Shown here piece after piece: positions 14,801-22,560 of a DNA stretch of 64,000 nucleotides; position 1 is the stretch's first letter, and every line of letters begins with the position of its first letter. Below the pieces are notes generated by a model. The model worked only from the letters and a program-made list of their open reading frames with translations, searched no databases and was not told the origin of the DNA. The stretch spans positions 1-64,000 of the forward strand of contig NW_017804027.1 of NCBI RefSeq assembly GCF_001625305.1, read 5' to 3'. Position numbers and translations under genes: made by a program. The stretch is from Branchiostoma belcheri (Eukaryota > Chordata > Leptocardii > Amphioxiformes > Branchiostomatidae).

Positions 14801-17314
14801 TATGTTTAAACCAAAATTACTTCTTTTTTCAAAAAAACTGCCTGCTAGAAACCCGTTGCCATGGTAACACAAAAAAACATCAACTTACTAGTATTAAACT
14901 AATATGAACTTTTTTCCAGAGACATTTTAGGAAAGGTCTCCAGATTTGATACTTCTAGCGCAAGCCGTTTAGCCGCTATCTGAGATCAAAGTTGGGCCTC
15001 AAAAGCCCCTTCAGTCTGAAATGGGTTTAAAAATCGGGTATTTCTTCTTGTCTTCTTTTCTTCTCCAAAAAATAGAAAAAGTTCAAAATGTATAATTTTT
15101 GTATGTAATGTGGACACAGAGGTTCCCATATCAGTTTGCAAAACAATTGAGCTGGTAGCATGTTGATAATTTCTAAAAATTAGCAAAAAACTGCTCTGGG
15201 GTCCGCGCGGACCCCAGGTGTACAGATTAATCAGTCCGGGAAGGTGTACTGTTGAGGGTTAACCTGACACATCCTATCATCCTAGTACCCATGTCAGTGG
15301 AAACACGTTTGTTCAGAGGCGTCATAAAGATCAAGAATCGGGAGTGGAAGGATGAACTGGAGGATCAAACATCTGATGAGTTCAAGAATTTGGCTGCAGA
15401 GGTCCAGGAAGAGGTCAGTATAGAATGAATTATTACAAGATATAGCCAAAAACTACATACATTGTGATTTTTTTCTTTGCATTTCTAGGAAAGCTAATTC
15501 AAGTTTTGGTTTTACCTCCGTTTCCATAGCTGGATAATGTGTACAGGAACAGCGACCTTAGGGGCACATATCACTCTGTGGAGGTTACGGGCTTTTCGTA
15601 AGTTATTCTTTTTAATTGATATCTCAAAATTAATATCTCTATATTTGTTACATCACATGTTTGTGCTAAACAATAGTCATTTGATTCGCATCTCACTTTC
15701 CGCGGCTCGTATGTATATAACGATTAAGAACTGTAAGTGTTGACGACAATTTTTATATTGTACCTCACATGTTTGTTTATTGGTTATCTTTCAGTCGCGG
15801 AAGTGTTAGAGTGGACTTCATGGTTCGCTTCAACTCACCCACGGCCACACCTATTGCTAGTGATGATGTCCTAGCTGTGTTGGAAGGAAAGACAAACATT
15901 GGTGGTCTGCAAATAGACCACACTGTCACCAGCATCTCAGGTACATGGTGTATTTCCCCATCTAAACAGTTTGTTGCTTTTGTAATAAATTCATAATGCA
16001 ATAATTTTCTGTCATTTTTTCCGGTTTGAAATCAAAAGAATAACGTTTTGTCGGCTTAACGTGTGTGTAAATTTTAAGTATTTAGTTACCAAGAATAACA
16101 AACATTTCTGACATTGACATCAATGAACAACAAAATGATTGAAATGTTGATCGTTTATCCAGCAACTCAAACAGACAATTTAAACAATCACATGGCTTAA
16201 ATATCTATTATATATATTAATGCATTCGTGTCTCGTTTTCAGAGGTGACCGGAGAGGGAGAAAGTTATGGTAAGCATATTTTTCATAGTTTTGTTGTTGA
16301 TTAATCTCGAACGAATAAAAAACTATAATCTTATCCATATTAGGTTTGACTATAGACAACAAAAGTTACTGTCTTAAGTTGCAGTTTCAGCCAGTCACGA
16401 ATTTATTATAGAAGATATGTATACATGGTATAAACCCATACCATATAGCAAATACGGTACGGGCAAGCTAATGCACATCTCTTTAATCGTCATTACACGG
16501 TTACATTTGCAAGCTGTATAAGTGATATAGCATTAAAAAAACGTTTTGAGTAGCCTAGAGATTAATGTTTGTAATTTCATACCGTATACAAAACATACCC
16601 AGAAGGAATTTAGATAACAAAGCGGACTAAAAACAAGATTATCATCAAGCTGTAAAGATGAACAGCTTTTTTTTCTTTCAGTGTGGTACAACAACCCTAT
16701 AAACATCTTAGCCCTCTGTGTTGGTGCTGCCGTCATTTTCACAATTCTGGTAATACTGGTGATTTGGCGTGCTAAAAAGGTAAGAGACATGTCATAAAAG
16801 CATGCCTTTTTTAGGAGTATAACAATAAAGACCAGCAAAAAATAACACAGTTTAGTTCATCCTCGCACGAGGTGCCCCGATAGAGGCATTTTGAGACACT
16901 TCTGTTTAGCGTGGTAGCCAGCATGCCACGGTCCTGCAGACCAACACCCAATACTCTCTTGAGCGTCAGGTTTGGGCGTCCCCCTCTTAGTTCGTAATGT
17001 TGCAAAACTACAATGCGGTATAATGTAAAACGTATGCGTTCATTGCATCGCAGATTACTGCGTATTATTGAACAAACTACACGCATGCGTTGGGAAGTGC
17101 GTTAAAATATGTAAAATGATATAAACGTTTAACTATTTCCATTTTTTGACATTGGCAGAGTCGTCGCAAGATGGATATAGCCAGTCACAATCAATGGCCT
17201 TCCCAAAATGCACAGCGCCTACTCCAACAGCGCATACTGATTCCACGTGCGAGGCTCTCGCGAGACTCTGCGAGACAGATGTACCAGAACCCGGTGTACA
17301 ATGTCAACGAATAA
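2648..17314 (+). CDS. Gene A: large modular type I membrane protein (VWD, EGF x10, cadherin x3, SEA), 5' incomplete
   Basis: Thirty exons join with matching phases: 2648-2864, 3037-3211, 3339-3497, 4032-4213, 4587-4716, 4971-5087, 5281-5431, 5595-5835, 6169-6313, 6668-6814, 7083-7210, 7467-7615, 7864-8007, 8248-8443, 8618-8760, 8924-9118, 9727-9884, 10053-10167, 10345-10530, 10896-10985, 11094-11246, 11380-11632, 12447-12616, 12775-14121, 15286-15413, 15530-15597, 15795-15940, 16243-16269, 16682-16779, 17159-17314 (stop TAA 17312-17314). All introns are GT-AG. The total is 5714 nt: 2 nt of a split codon, 1903 residues and a stop. The first visible exon starts inside a codon, so the start and signal peptide are missing. 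The protein is predicted to sit on the plasma membrane with almost all of its mass outside. Each domain is recognisable, but I know no named family with this whole order, so no symbol is given. Parts are described in separate entries. Confidence 0.88.
3891..3994. repeat. (GT)n microsatellite
   Basis: About 100 bp of GT dinucleotides with a few interruptions lie in intron 3 of gene A, ending about 37 nt before the exon 4 acceptor. Confidence 0.95.
6169..7615 (+). CDS. Gene A exons 9-12: Cys-rich CPDG-type repeats
   Basis: Four exons encode about 190 residues dense in paired cysteines. Recurrent motifs include CPGG, CMCPCNC, CELCPDG, CLCPDN, CTCPDGS and CKCTCNNC. The repeats look like a lineage-specific disulfide-rich stalk rather than canonical EGF modules, although exon 12 ends in an EGF-like half ([10 protein letters not shown]). 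They link the N-terminal region to the VWD module. Intron 9, between exons 9 and 10, holds a long TTATA microsatellite. I cannot assign a named domain. Confidence 0.8.
6385..6590. repeat. TATAT/TTATA microsatellite
   Basis: Intron 9 of gene A contains about 200 bp of ATTATATTATATTACATATT-type repeats, broken regularly by TTACAT or TTGTAT. Open frames through it are artefacts. Confidence 0.95.
7864..10167 (+). CDS. Gene A exons 13-18: EGF-like plus von Willebrand type D module and its C-terminal Cys segment
   Basis: Exon 13 starts with an EGF-like stretch ([19 protein letters not shown]) and ends with the VWD entry motif [11 protein letters not shown]. Exon 14 continues with [16 protein letters not shown]. 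Exon 16 carries the family's [19 protein letters not shown] block, the acidic calcium-binding and Cys motif of VWD domains. Exons 17-18 hold a segment found after VWD in MUC4- and VWDE-type proteins ([18 protein letters not shown], then [18 protein letters not shown]). VWD modules usually assemble or cross-link gel-forming and surface proteins. The module spans about residues 683-963 of the visible protein. Confidence 0.88.
10345..12616 (+). CDS. Gene A exons 19-23: tandem EGF-like repeats
   Basis: Together with the start of exon 24 these exons encode ten consecutive EGF-like repeats with the spacing C-x-C-x5-G-x2-C and aromatic-glycine motifs such as GWSGEDC, GWEGAAC, GYIGADC, GWTGSSC, GYQGLDC and GYTGNDC. 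Exons 19, 20 and 21 are symmetrical class 1-1, the classic shuffling phase. Several repeats carry GHGSCV- or NHGSC-type openings. I see no cbEGF calcium consensus, so they are probably structural or ligand-binding repeats. A 651-bp hairpin element lies in the intron between exons 22 and 23. Confidence 0.88.
11743..12393. mobile_element. 651-bp hairpin MITE in gene A intron 22
   Basis: The left arm starts GGTGTCCTCCCTGGCTAATT and the right arm ends with its complement AGCCAGGGAGGACACC. The two arms of about 310 bp are nearly complementary through their whole length and meet in a short AT-rich loop near 12055-12075. The element contains no gene. If transcribed with gene A, the intron RNA would form a long hairpin. 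Confidence 0.85.
12775..14121 (+). CDS. Gene A exon 24: last EGF repeats, three cadherin-like repeats and Thr-rich mucin linker in one exon
   Basis: This 1347-nt exon is by far the largest of the gene. It opens with the last EGF-like repeats ([24 protein letters not shown]). Three cadherin-type repeats follow. The first has [34 protein letters not shown] and the linker DQNDNKP. The second has [17 protein letters not shown] and RASDHGLPP. The third has [17 protein letters not shown] and [10 protein letters not shown]. The DRE calcium motif reads DFE in the first repeat and is absent from the second and third, so adhesion by classical calcium bridging may be weakened. The last about 65 residues are Thr/Ser-rich and look O-glycosylated. 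The single-exon cadherin block suggests capture of an intronless cadherin segment. Confidence 0.9.
14272..15258. mobile_element. piggyBac-type non-autonomous element, TTAA flanked
   Basis: The 987-bp element is bounded by TTAA at 14268-14271 and 15259-15262. Its termini are CCCTAAACAGTACACCT and the complement of CCCTCAACAGTACACCT, and TTAA plus a CCC start is the piggyBac signature. The palindrome GGGGTCCGCGCGGACCCC occurs internally at about 14456 and near the right end at about 15199, with a variant at about 14290. No transposase frame is present. It lies in intron 24 of gene A. Confidence 0.85.
15286..15940 (+). CDS. Gene A exons 25-27: SEA domain
   Basis: The three exons encode a SEA-type domain of about 115 residues just outside the membrane. 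Diagnostic features are the opening [11 protein letters not shown], the helix [17 protein letters not shown], the strand [11 protein letters not shown] and, in exon 27, [11 protein letters not shown]. The GSV triplet sits where SEA domains of mucins and related receptors undergo autoproteolysis between Gly and Ser. If cleavage occurs, the ectodomain would stay non-covalently attached and could be shed. Cleavage is inferred from the motif only. Confidence 0.9.
16243..17314 (+). CDS. Gene A exons 28-30: juxtamembrane microexon, TM helix and NPxY cytoplasmic tail
   Basis: Exon 28 is a 27-nt microexon (EVTGEGESY). Exon 29 encodes the membrane helix, running from about [12 protein letters not shown] to LVILVIW, followed by the stop-transfer sequence RAKK. 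Exon 30 encodes a basic tail of 51 residues that ends [15 protein letters not shown] fits the NPxY consensus bound by PTB-domain adaptors and used for clathrin-mediated uptake, and it is followed almost at once by the stop codon. The topology is therefore type I, with a short tail suited to endocytosis or tyrosine signalling. Confidence 0.9.
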
Positions 17315-17435
17315 TTAGGGAGATGTAACTACATGATCCAAGCGTTCCAATGAAAATGGAACCGGATCTTTTAAATAACAACTAATCCGGAAATCATTAA
17401 TAATGACAAAGTGTATGTCAATAATTTAGATAATA

Positions 17436-18180
17436 ACTAGAAAGGCCAATATTTGCTTTGGAGCAAATACAGCGGTGGGTTCACCACATTTTACGACATG
17501 GCAGGGAAAGAATGAGAAACACAAGGGAAAACAATGATTTACATTGATATAACTATAATATGAAGTAACATACAACTAAAACAACAGTTGGATAGCTATT
17601 CCCTACTTTATTGGTTAGGATTTTTAATTGCATAATGCAAACTGTTGATTTTCAAAAAAAAAAGAAAACGTTCATGCCCCGCATTCCAATGCTGGAGCAG
17701 AAAAGCTTGAAATACCTACCAAAACACTTGAATAAAGACATACTGTCAGTATGGAAATGCTCTGTGCAGGTGTTAATCAAGTTAAATCCCAACAGCCAAT
17801 CAGCAAGAAATGCTCTGTGCAGGTGGAAATGCTCTGTGCAGGTGTTAATCAAGTTAAATCCCAACAGCCAATCAGCAAGAAGTATAGAGGAAAGCTGCAT
17901 GCCTATTGGTTGATGCCCTGCATCCCATTGTGATGACTCATGCCCAGACGTGGTAAACACGGCACACTAACACAGTAATACATTTGCTATAACACAGCCA
18001 AAAAACTAAAATAAAACCATTCTAAAAGCCTGTATCACAAAAATTTAAAAACGCCTAGGGGTATTTGCCCACTGTACCTCCATACCAAATTTCAGGACCT
18101 TAGGCCCTAAAATGAAGAAGCTGAATCCGTTTAAACTAGAAAGGCCAACATTTGCTTCGGAGCAAATGTAGGAATTTCAC
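17436..18180. repeat. Interspersed repeat copies and a local tandem duplication
   Basis: The phrase AACTAGAAAGGCCAAYATTTG and the next GCTTYGGAGCAAAT occur at about 17436 and 18136. Bases 17754-17880 contain a direct duplication of about 70 bp (GGAAATGCTCTGTGCAGGTG start). A related copy of the 18020-18130 text lies at 20274-20400. No gene is seen between gene A's end and 18386. Confidence 0.6.
17731..17736 (+). promoter_or_regulatory. Candidate poly(A) signal for gene A
   Basis: AATAAA lies about 420 nt past the gene A stop codon. I saw no other canonical hexamer between the stop and this one. Use of the site cannot be tested from sequence alone. Confidence 0.35.
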
Positions 18181-18386
18181 CCCATACCCTTCCCCAAACA
18201 AAAATGAGAGATTCTAAATAAATCATACTGCAATTATACAAGGACAAGCTGTTTGAATCTCGACAGGTATTTACAAAACTGGCACTTGGCAATTATCTCC
18301 CTTTTTTTTACAAAGATACAACGACACGCACTTTAAATCTCGACAGCTTTACTTTACACTTTTGACGAGATTGTAACTACTACTAA

Positions 18387-18980
18387 AGCTAAGGTCCCAA
18401 TTGGGAAAAGGGGCCCTGGCGGGTAGTTCCCGGGCTGTTTTTTACCACTTTCGGGCGGGACCCCGACGTGGCCCCGCGGGGCACTCTGCGGCTACCGGGC
18501 TTATTTTTGGCCCGTCGGGGCCCCGATAAGAATTTAATTCTGAGTTAAAATTCTACCCGGGCCCCGCTGACAAAAAGACGCCGTGACCTCATCGTGAGAA
18601 CACCGAGAGGTACCCCTCCGGTTGCCGGCATTCCACCGGGACACATTTCTTACGTCACAGACCAGATGAACAGAATAAAGGTGTGTACTTCGTAAACCCG
18701 GGTAAAATGTGTGACCTCACAGATCAAATGATCACAACAAATACGTGAATTCTGCATTACGTATAGGTCAATACAAGACATCGTCAGAGAATCTGCTGGG
18801 TACCTGCCGGGTGCCTGCCGGATACCGACCAAAGAGGGTGACAAAATTTCTAACAAAATGCTACTGAAGGAAACTTTTAATTGTGACCACGACAGCCGAT
18901 GCCCGCTCGACTCCTAAACCCGGCCGGGGCCAGCCGGGGCTACATCCCCGACGGGCACCGGCGTAATTGGGACCTTAGCT
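18387..18980. mobile_element. 594-bp PIF/Harbinger-like MITE
   Basis: The terminal inverted repeats read AGCTAAGGTCCCAATT at the left and its exact complement at the right. TAA flanks each side (18384-18386 and 18981-18983), matching the 3-bp TWA target duplications of Harbinger elements. The interior is unusually GC-rich (GGGGCCC- and CCCGGG-type text) against an AT-rich background. It has no open frame of note. Confidence 0.75.
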
Positions 18981-19545
18981 TAACGGAAGCAAAATTTTCA
19001 CGGCCTGAGAAAAATGGACATGTTCACGGAAGTATATATTCACGGTGGTGACAGTTGCAGGAAAAAGAAAGTCCAGGAATTATTTCCTAACTGTAATGAT
19101 AAGTTCACAATACAGAGGTGACAGTGAAAACCGTGAACATTGACCCCCCGCTTGCGTTGCGGTACAGTGAAAAAAAATCGGGAATTACAGCAATCAATTT
19201 ACTGAGTATGTTTGCTTAGTTTCCAGATGTTTTGTACTTGTAGTTTTTAAATGAACGAAAACCGATGCGCGCACAGATGTTACTTTTGTGACAACATCAA
19301 AGTGATTTTGGTTTGTATGTTGAAAAAATACAAAAGACTAACATTCGAAGTTATTGAAATTCTTGAGTAAGAACAATCAGTTTTGGAATGTTAAAAGCAA
19401 AGCAATGGATATTAAAACGAAAATGTTAAAATTAAATGTTGAAATTGTTAAAATGTAAAATGGTTAAAATGGTTGAAATTGTTGAAATTGTTAAAAATGT
19501 TAAAATTGTTAAAAATTGTAAAAAGGATAATTAAAAATATCCAGT

Positions 19546-19617
19546 GTACCGGGGTTCGAACTCGTAATGTCTGGACTTGCAGCCCTGCGCGTTACCAACC
19601 GAGCTATCTGGACACGT
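19546..19617 (-). pseudogene. tRNA-like sequence (pseudo-tRNA or SINE head)
   Basis: On the minus strand the text contains an A-box-like TAGCTCGGTTGG and a B-box-like GAGTTCGAACCCC at tRNA spacing, with a GCA triplet in an anticodon-loop position. Acceptor and T stems pair poorly, so a functional tRNA is unlikely. A GTTAAAATTG-type AT-rich stretch to its left could be a SINE tail. Confidence 0.45.
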
Positions 19618-20273
19618 TTCCATTACTCTCTGCATTGTATGTCATATAAAGTGAACAACATGGCGGTAACGATCGCTTCAAGTACTAGTAAGGGACTTTC
19701 TAGGAGATACACTCTACAATTTTGGTGATTCTTCAGAAATCGATAACAGAATATATAATACTAGTCGGTGAAGATTGTGGAAAATTGTTGATACCGTGGC
19801 GCGCGCTTGCGCCGACGATACACATTACGTACCGTTGTTTACAGTACTCGCGGGGCGCAGGTCATTGACCTCCCGCTTGCGTTGTTCCAACAGAGAAGAG
19901 CAAAATATCTGCCAGTTTTTGCGTCAGATTTTCAGTGTTTGTTAAAATCATATACAGGCATCCATGCAGCTATAATTCTTCCAACTAGTTCGTAGTTAGG
20001 TGAAATGTTTATAGGAATCACACGAATCGGTATCCAATATCAGAGTATCATGGCCCACGGCCGAGACCGCGTGGACCAGCTGCGCTGGTACGTGAAAATG
20101 GTAGTAAATAAATTAATTAGCCAACAGCCAATCAACAGCAACATCTGCAAACATGACCACACCTGCTTGTATGCCCATATTTGGGCCTTCCCCCGAATTC
20201 CTTTCTTATTACGTCACGCGCGTACGCCCCCACAGTATTTTCCTATGGGGACCACTAAAAAGCAAATAAAACG

Positions 20274-20490
20274 ATTGTAAAAGCTTGTATCAAAAAAATT
20301 TAAAAAACGCCTAAGGGTATTAACCCACTCTACCTCTATACAAAATTACAGGTAATTTCGCCCAAAAATGAAGGAGTTGAATCAATTTAAAGAAGTGGCA
20401 GGAGGAGGAGGAGGAGGAGAAGGAGGAGAAGAAACATCAGAAAAAGCAATATGGGTTCACCACCACTTCGTGGTGTGGTGAACCCATAAT
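20274..20490. repeat. Interspersed repeat with terminal hairpin and GGA microsatellite
   Basis: Bases 20274-20400 resemble 18020-18130. A GGAGGA microsatellite sits at 20400-20432. The end forms a hairpin, ATGGGTTCACCACCAC against GTGGTGTGGTGAACCCAT, and a GGGTTCACCAC box also occurs at about 17476 near the other copy. Confidence 0.55.
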
Positions 20491-20901
20491 AATTGGGTAT
20501 TTCAGATGAATCGGTCGAAATAGTGGCCGATATTACTTGAAAAGTGTGAAGTGTTTCTGTTGTGCTGTTTTATCAATTTTTACATGTTTTGATGGTCTAT
20601 TGAATATGTTTTAGTTATCAAGCTCCGGCATGGTTTTATAACCTTTTATTTTGGTTGACTGCTTCTATATCGTAGCTTTACGTCGAGTAATTAAAAAAAT
20701 CCTTGTGGCACAAGCATGCGAATATTTATACCAGTTACGTTACACGTAGATGAGGATATTTTCCTGGACTTTATGTATTGGTCCTATCCTCTTACCACAA
20801 AATGATCAGTATTATCGGATATAAACCAAATATTCTTACCTAACGTCTCGGTGTCTATCAGAGCATTTGACTGAAGTTCTGCCTTTCGCCGCTATATGTA
20901 G

Positions 20902-21277
20902 CCGATTTAGGTGGCGCTTTTGCGGGTAGGACCTTGGGGAAAAGGTTAAACAACCGCTGAAACAACCCATAAAAGAGGCAGATAACGATGGCACAGTAAC
21001 ATACACCCGTTCCTAGAAACAACAGGCACAAAAACACAGAAAGAGGGGGAGAAACCGACAGTGACAGACCACATTGCCTGAAACAACTGAAATATAGACT
21101 AGGAGAGGGGCCAAGGACATAGAGGGAGAAAACAACAAAAGAATGCGATGGATTAAAGAAGTAGTTTGAATAAGGAAGCTAACTCCAGTGAAGAACCGCT
21201 CAAGTCACACTTTACAATGTACAAGCTGAGCTATGTTTGGGACTGCATTCTCGCCGCAAAAGCGCCACCTACATCGG
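20902..21277. mobile_element. Short inverted-repeat element
   Basis: CCGATTTAGGTGGCGCTTTT at the left is repeated inverted at the right as AAAAGCGCCACCTACATCGG, extended on both sides by a G/C-rich GCGG. The about 376-bp unit carries no gene. The remaining stretch 21278-22440 shows only AT-rich text. Confidence 0.6.
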
Positions 21278-22440
21278 TTAAGAAGCTGTAAAAATCTGCA
21301 AATTTTTTGAGCTGCTGGTGTCATTTTTATGACGGAATAAAACTTGACGTGATAACTTTTGATGTTTTTGTAGGTAGCTCGTTTTGTGGAAAAAGAAGGT
21401 TCGAATTTAGGCATTCTAGTGGCTTTCTAAGGTATTGCAGTGGCACTTTTAGGTTAAACATTTAGCTTCGAATGTAGGCTAAGTGAAGGCACTTGAGGTA
21501 TTGGAAGTATTTCAAACAGATGTTCACAGTCGGGAGTAGCGGGTGAACAGATGTTTATCAGAAGATTAGACGTCCGTTGTTTTTGCTTCTAGGGAATTTT
21601 GGTGACCAGATGCTCTAACTGTACGTTGCCACCCACATACTCTCGTGATCTTCCAACCAAGTTTGTCATTAAAAAAAAAAATAACAGAGACAACTCATAC
21701 TGCTCAAGAAACCAAAAAGCATTTATTTATTTTTCATATTCATGTTTGACATTCATGTCACACTCCTGCCCTTGATGTAAATTTGGCAGACTTTGGTCTT
21801 AGTTGATATTCCGGAAAGGTGATACTCAAAATGTCAAAAGCATGAATCGCACAGACTTGTCTTCAGAGTATTATAACTCATACCGTTGACGAACGGTCTG
21901 TTACTAGTATTAGGCAAGCTTAGGTCTATCCAAACAACAATCCAGTTCTGGGGTCCACTATATGGTAAATTGTTAGACTGATGTACTGTTTGCAAAATGT
22001 CTCTGGGCATTTATTTTCTTGTATGTGAACATGTCTTTTGTCTTTATTCTTTGAAATTACAATAAAAATTATTTGGAAAAAAAAAACAATCCATTTCTCG
22101 AAACGTAATCTGTCAGAACATGACAAAGGCCAAATATTGGAGGCTACCTCAAAAGAAGTGCCGATCGAGTGCCAGTTTACAATTTCTAATGTAATCACTG
22201 GGTATTAGCTTCACTTACTACATTGAAATAATGGGCTTTTGTGTGGCTACATCACACTGTTTAACACAAACACATCAATCATAAAGCAAAATCACACTCT
22301 GATGAGCATATGGCCAAACTACCTGCTGCATGCGTAGTACATCGTATTCCGGAAGGTTTGCTTTTCAGCTGTTTTTTTAGAATTATCAGTGTCCAGCCAA
22401 TTAAATTAAAATCAGAAATCATTGGTGTTTTGCATGTACT

Positions 22441-22560
22441 CGAACCAGCTGATGAGCCGTTCCAGGGGTACGGTAGCCATGGTAACTTCCACCCCCTCAG
22501 ACCAGCTCGTGAGCCGTTCCAGGGGTACCGTCGTGATAGTGATAGAGGCGCCACAACGCC
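22441..22560. repeat. Tandem duplication over the end of gene B
   Basis: Two copies of an about 57-bp unit with GAGCCGTTCCAGGGGTAC lie side by side; one covers the last coding codons and the stop, and the other lies just beyond. The second copy would read as 3' UTR. Confidence 0.75.

Noticed and set aside
19546..19617. Functional tRNA-Cys(GCA)
   Set aside because: A and B boxes are present but acceptor and T stems do not pair; called pseudo-tRNA or SINE head instead.
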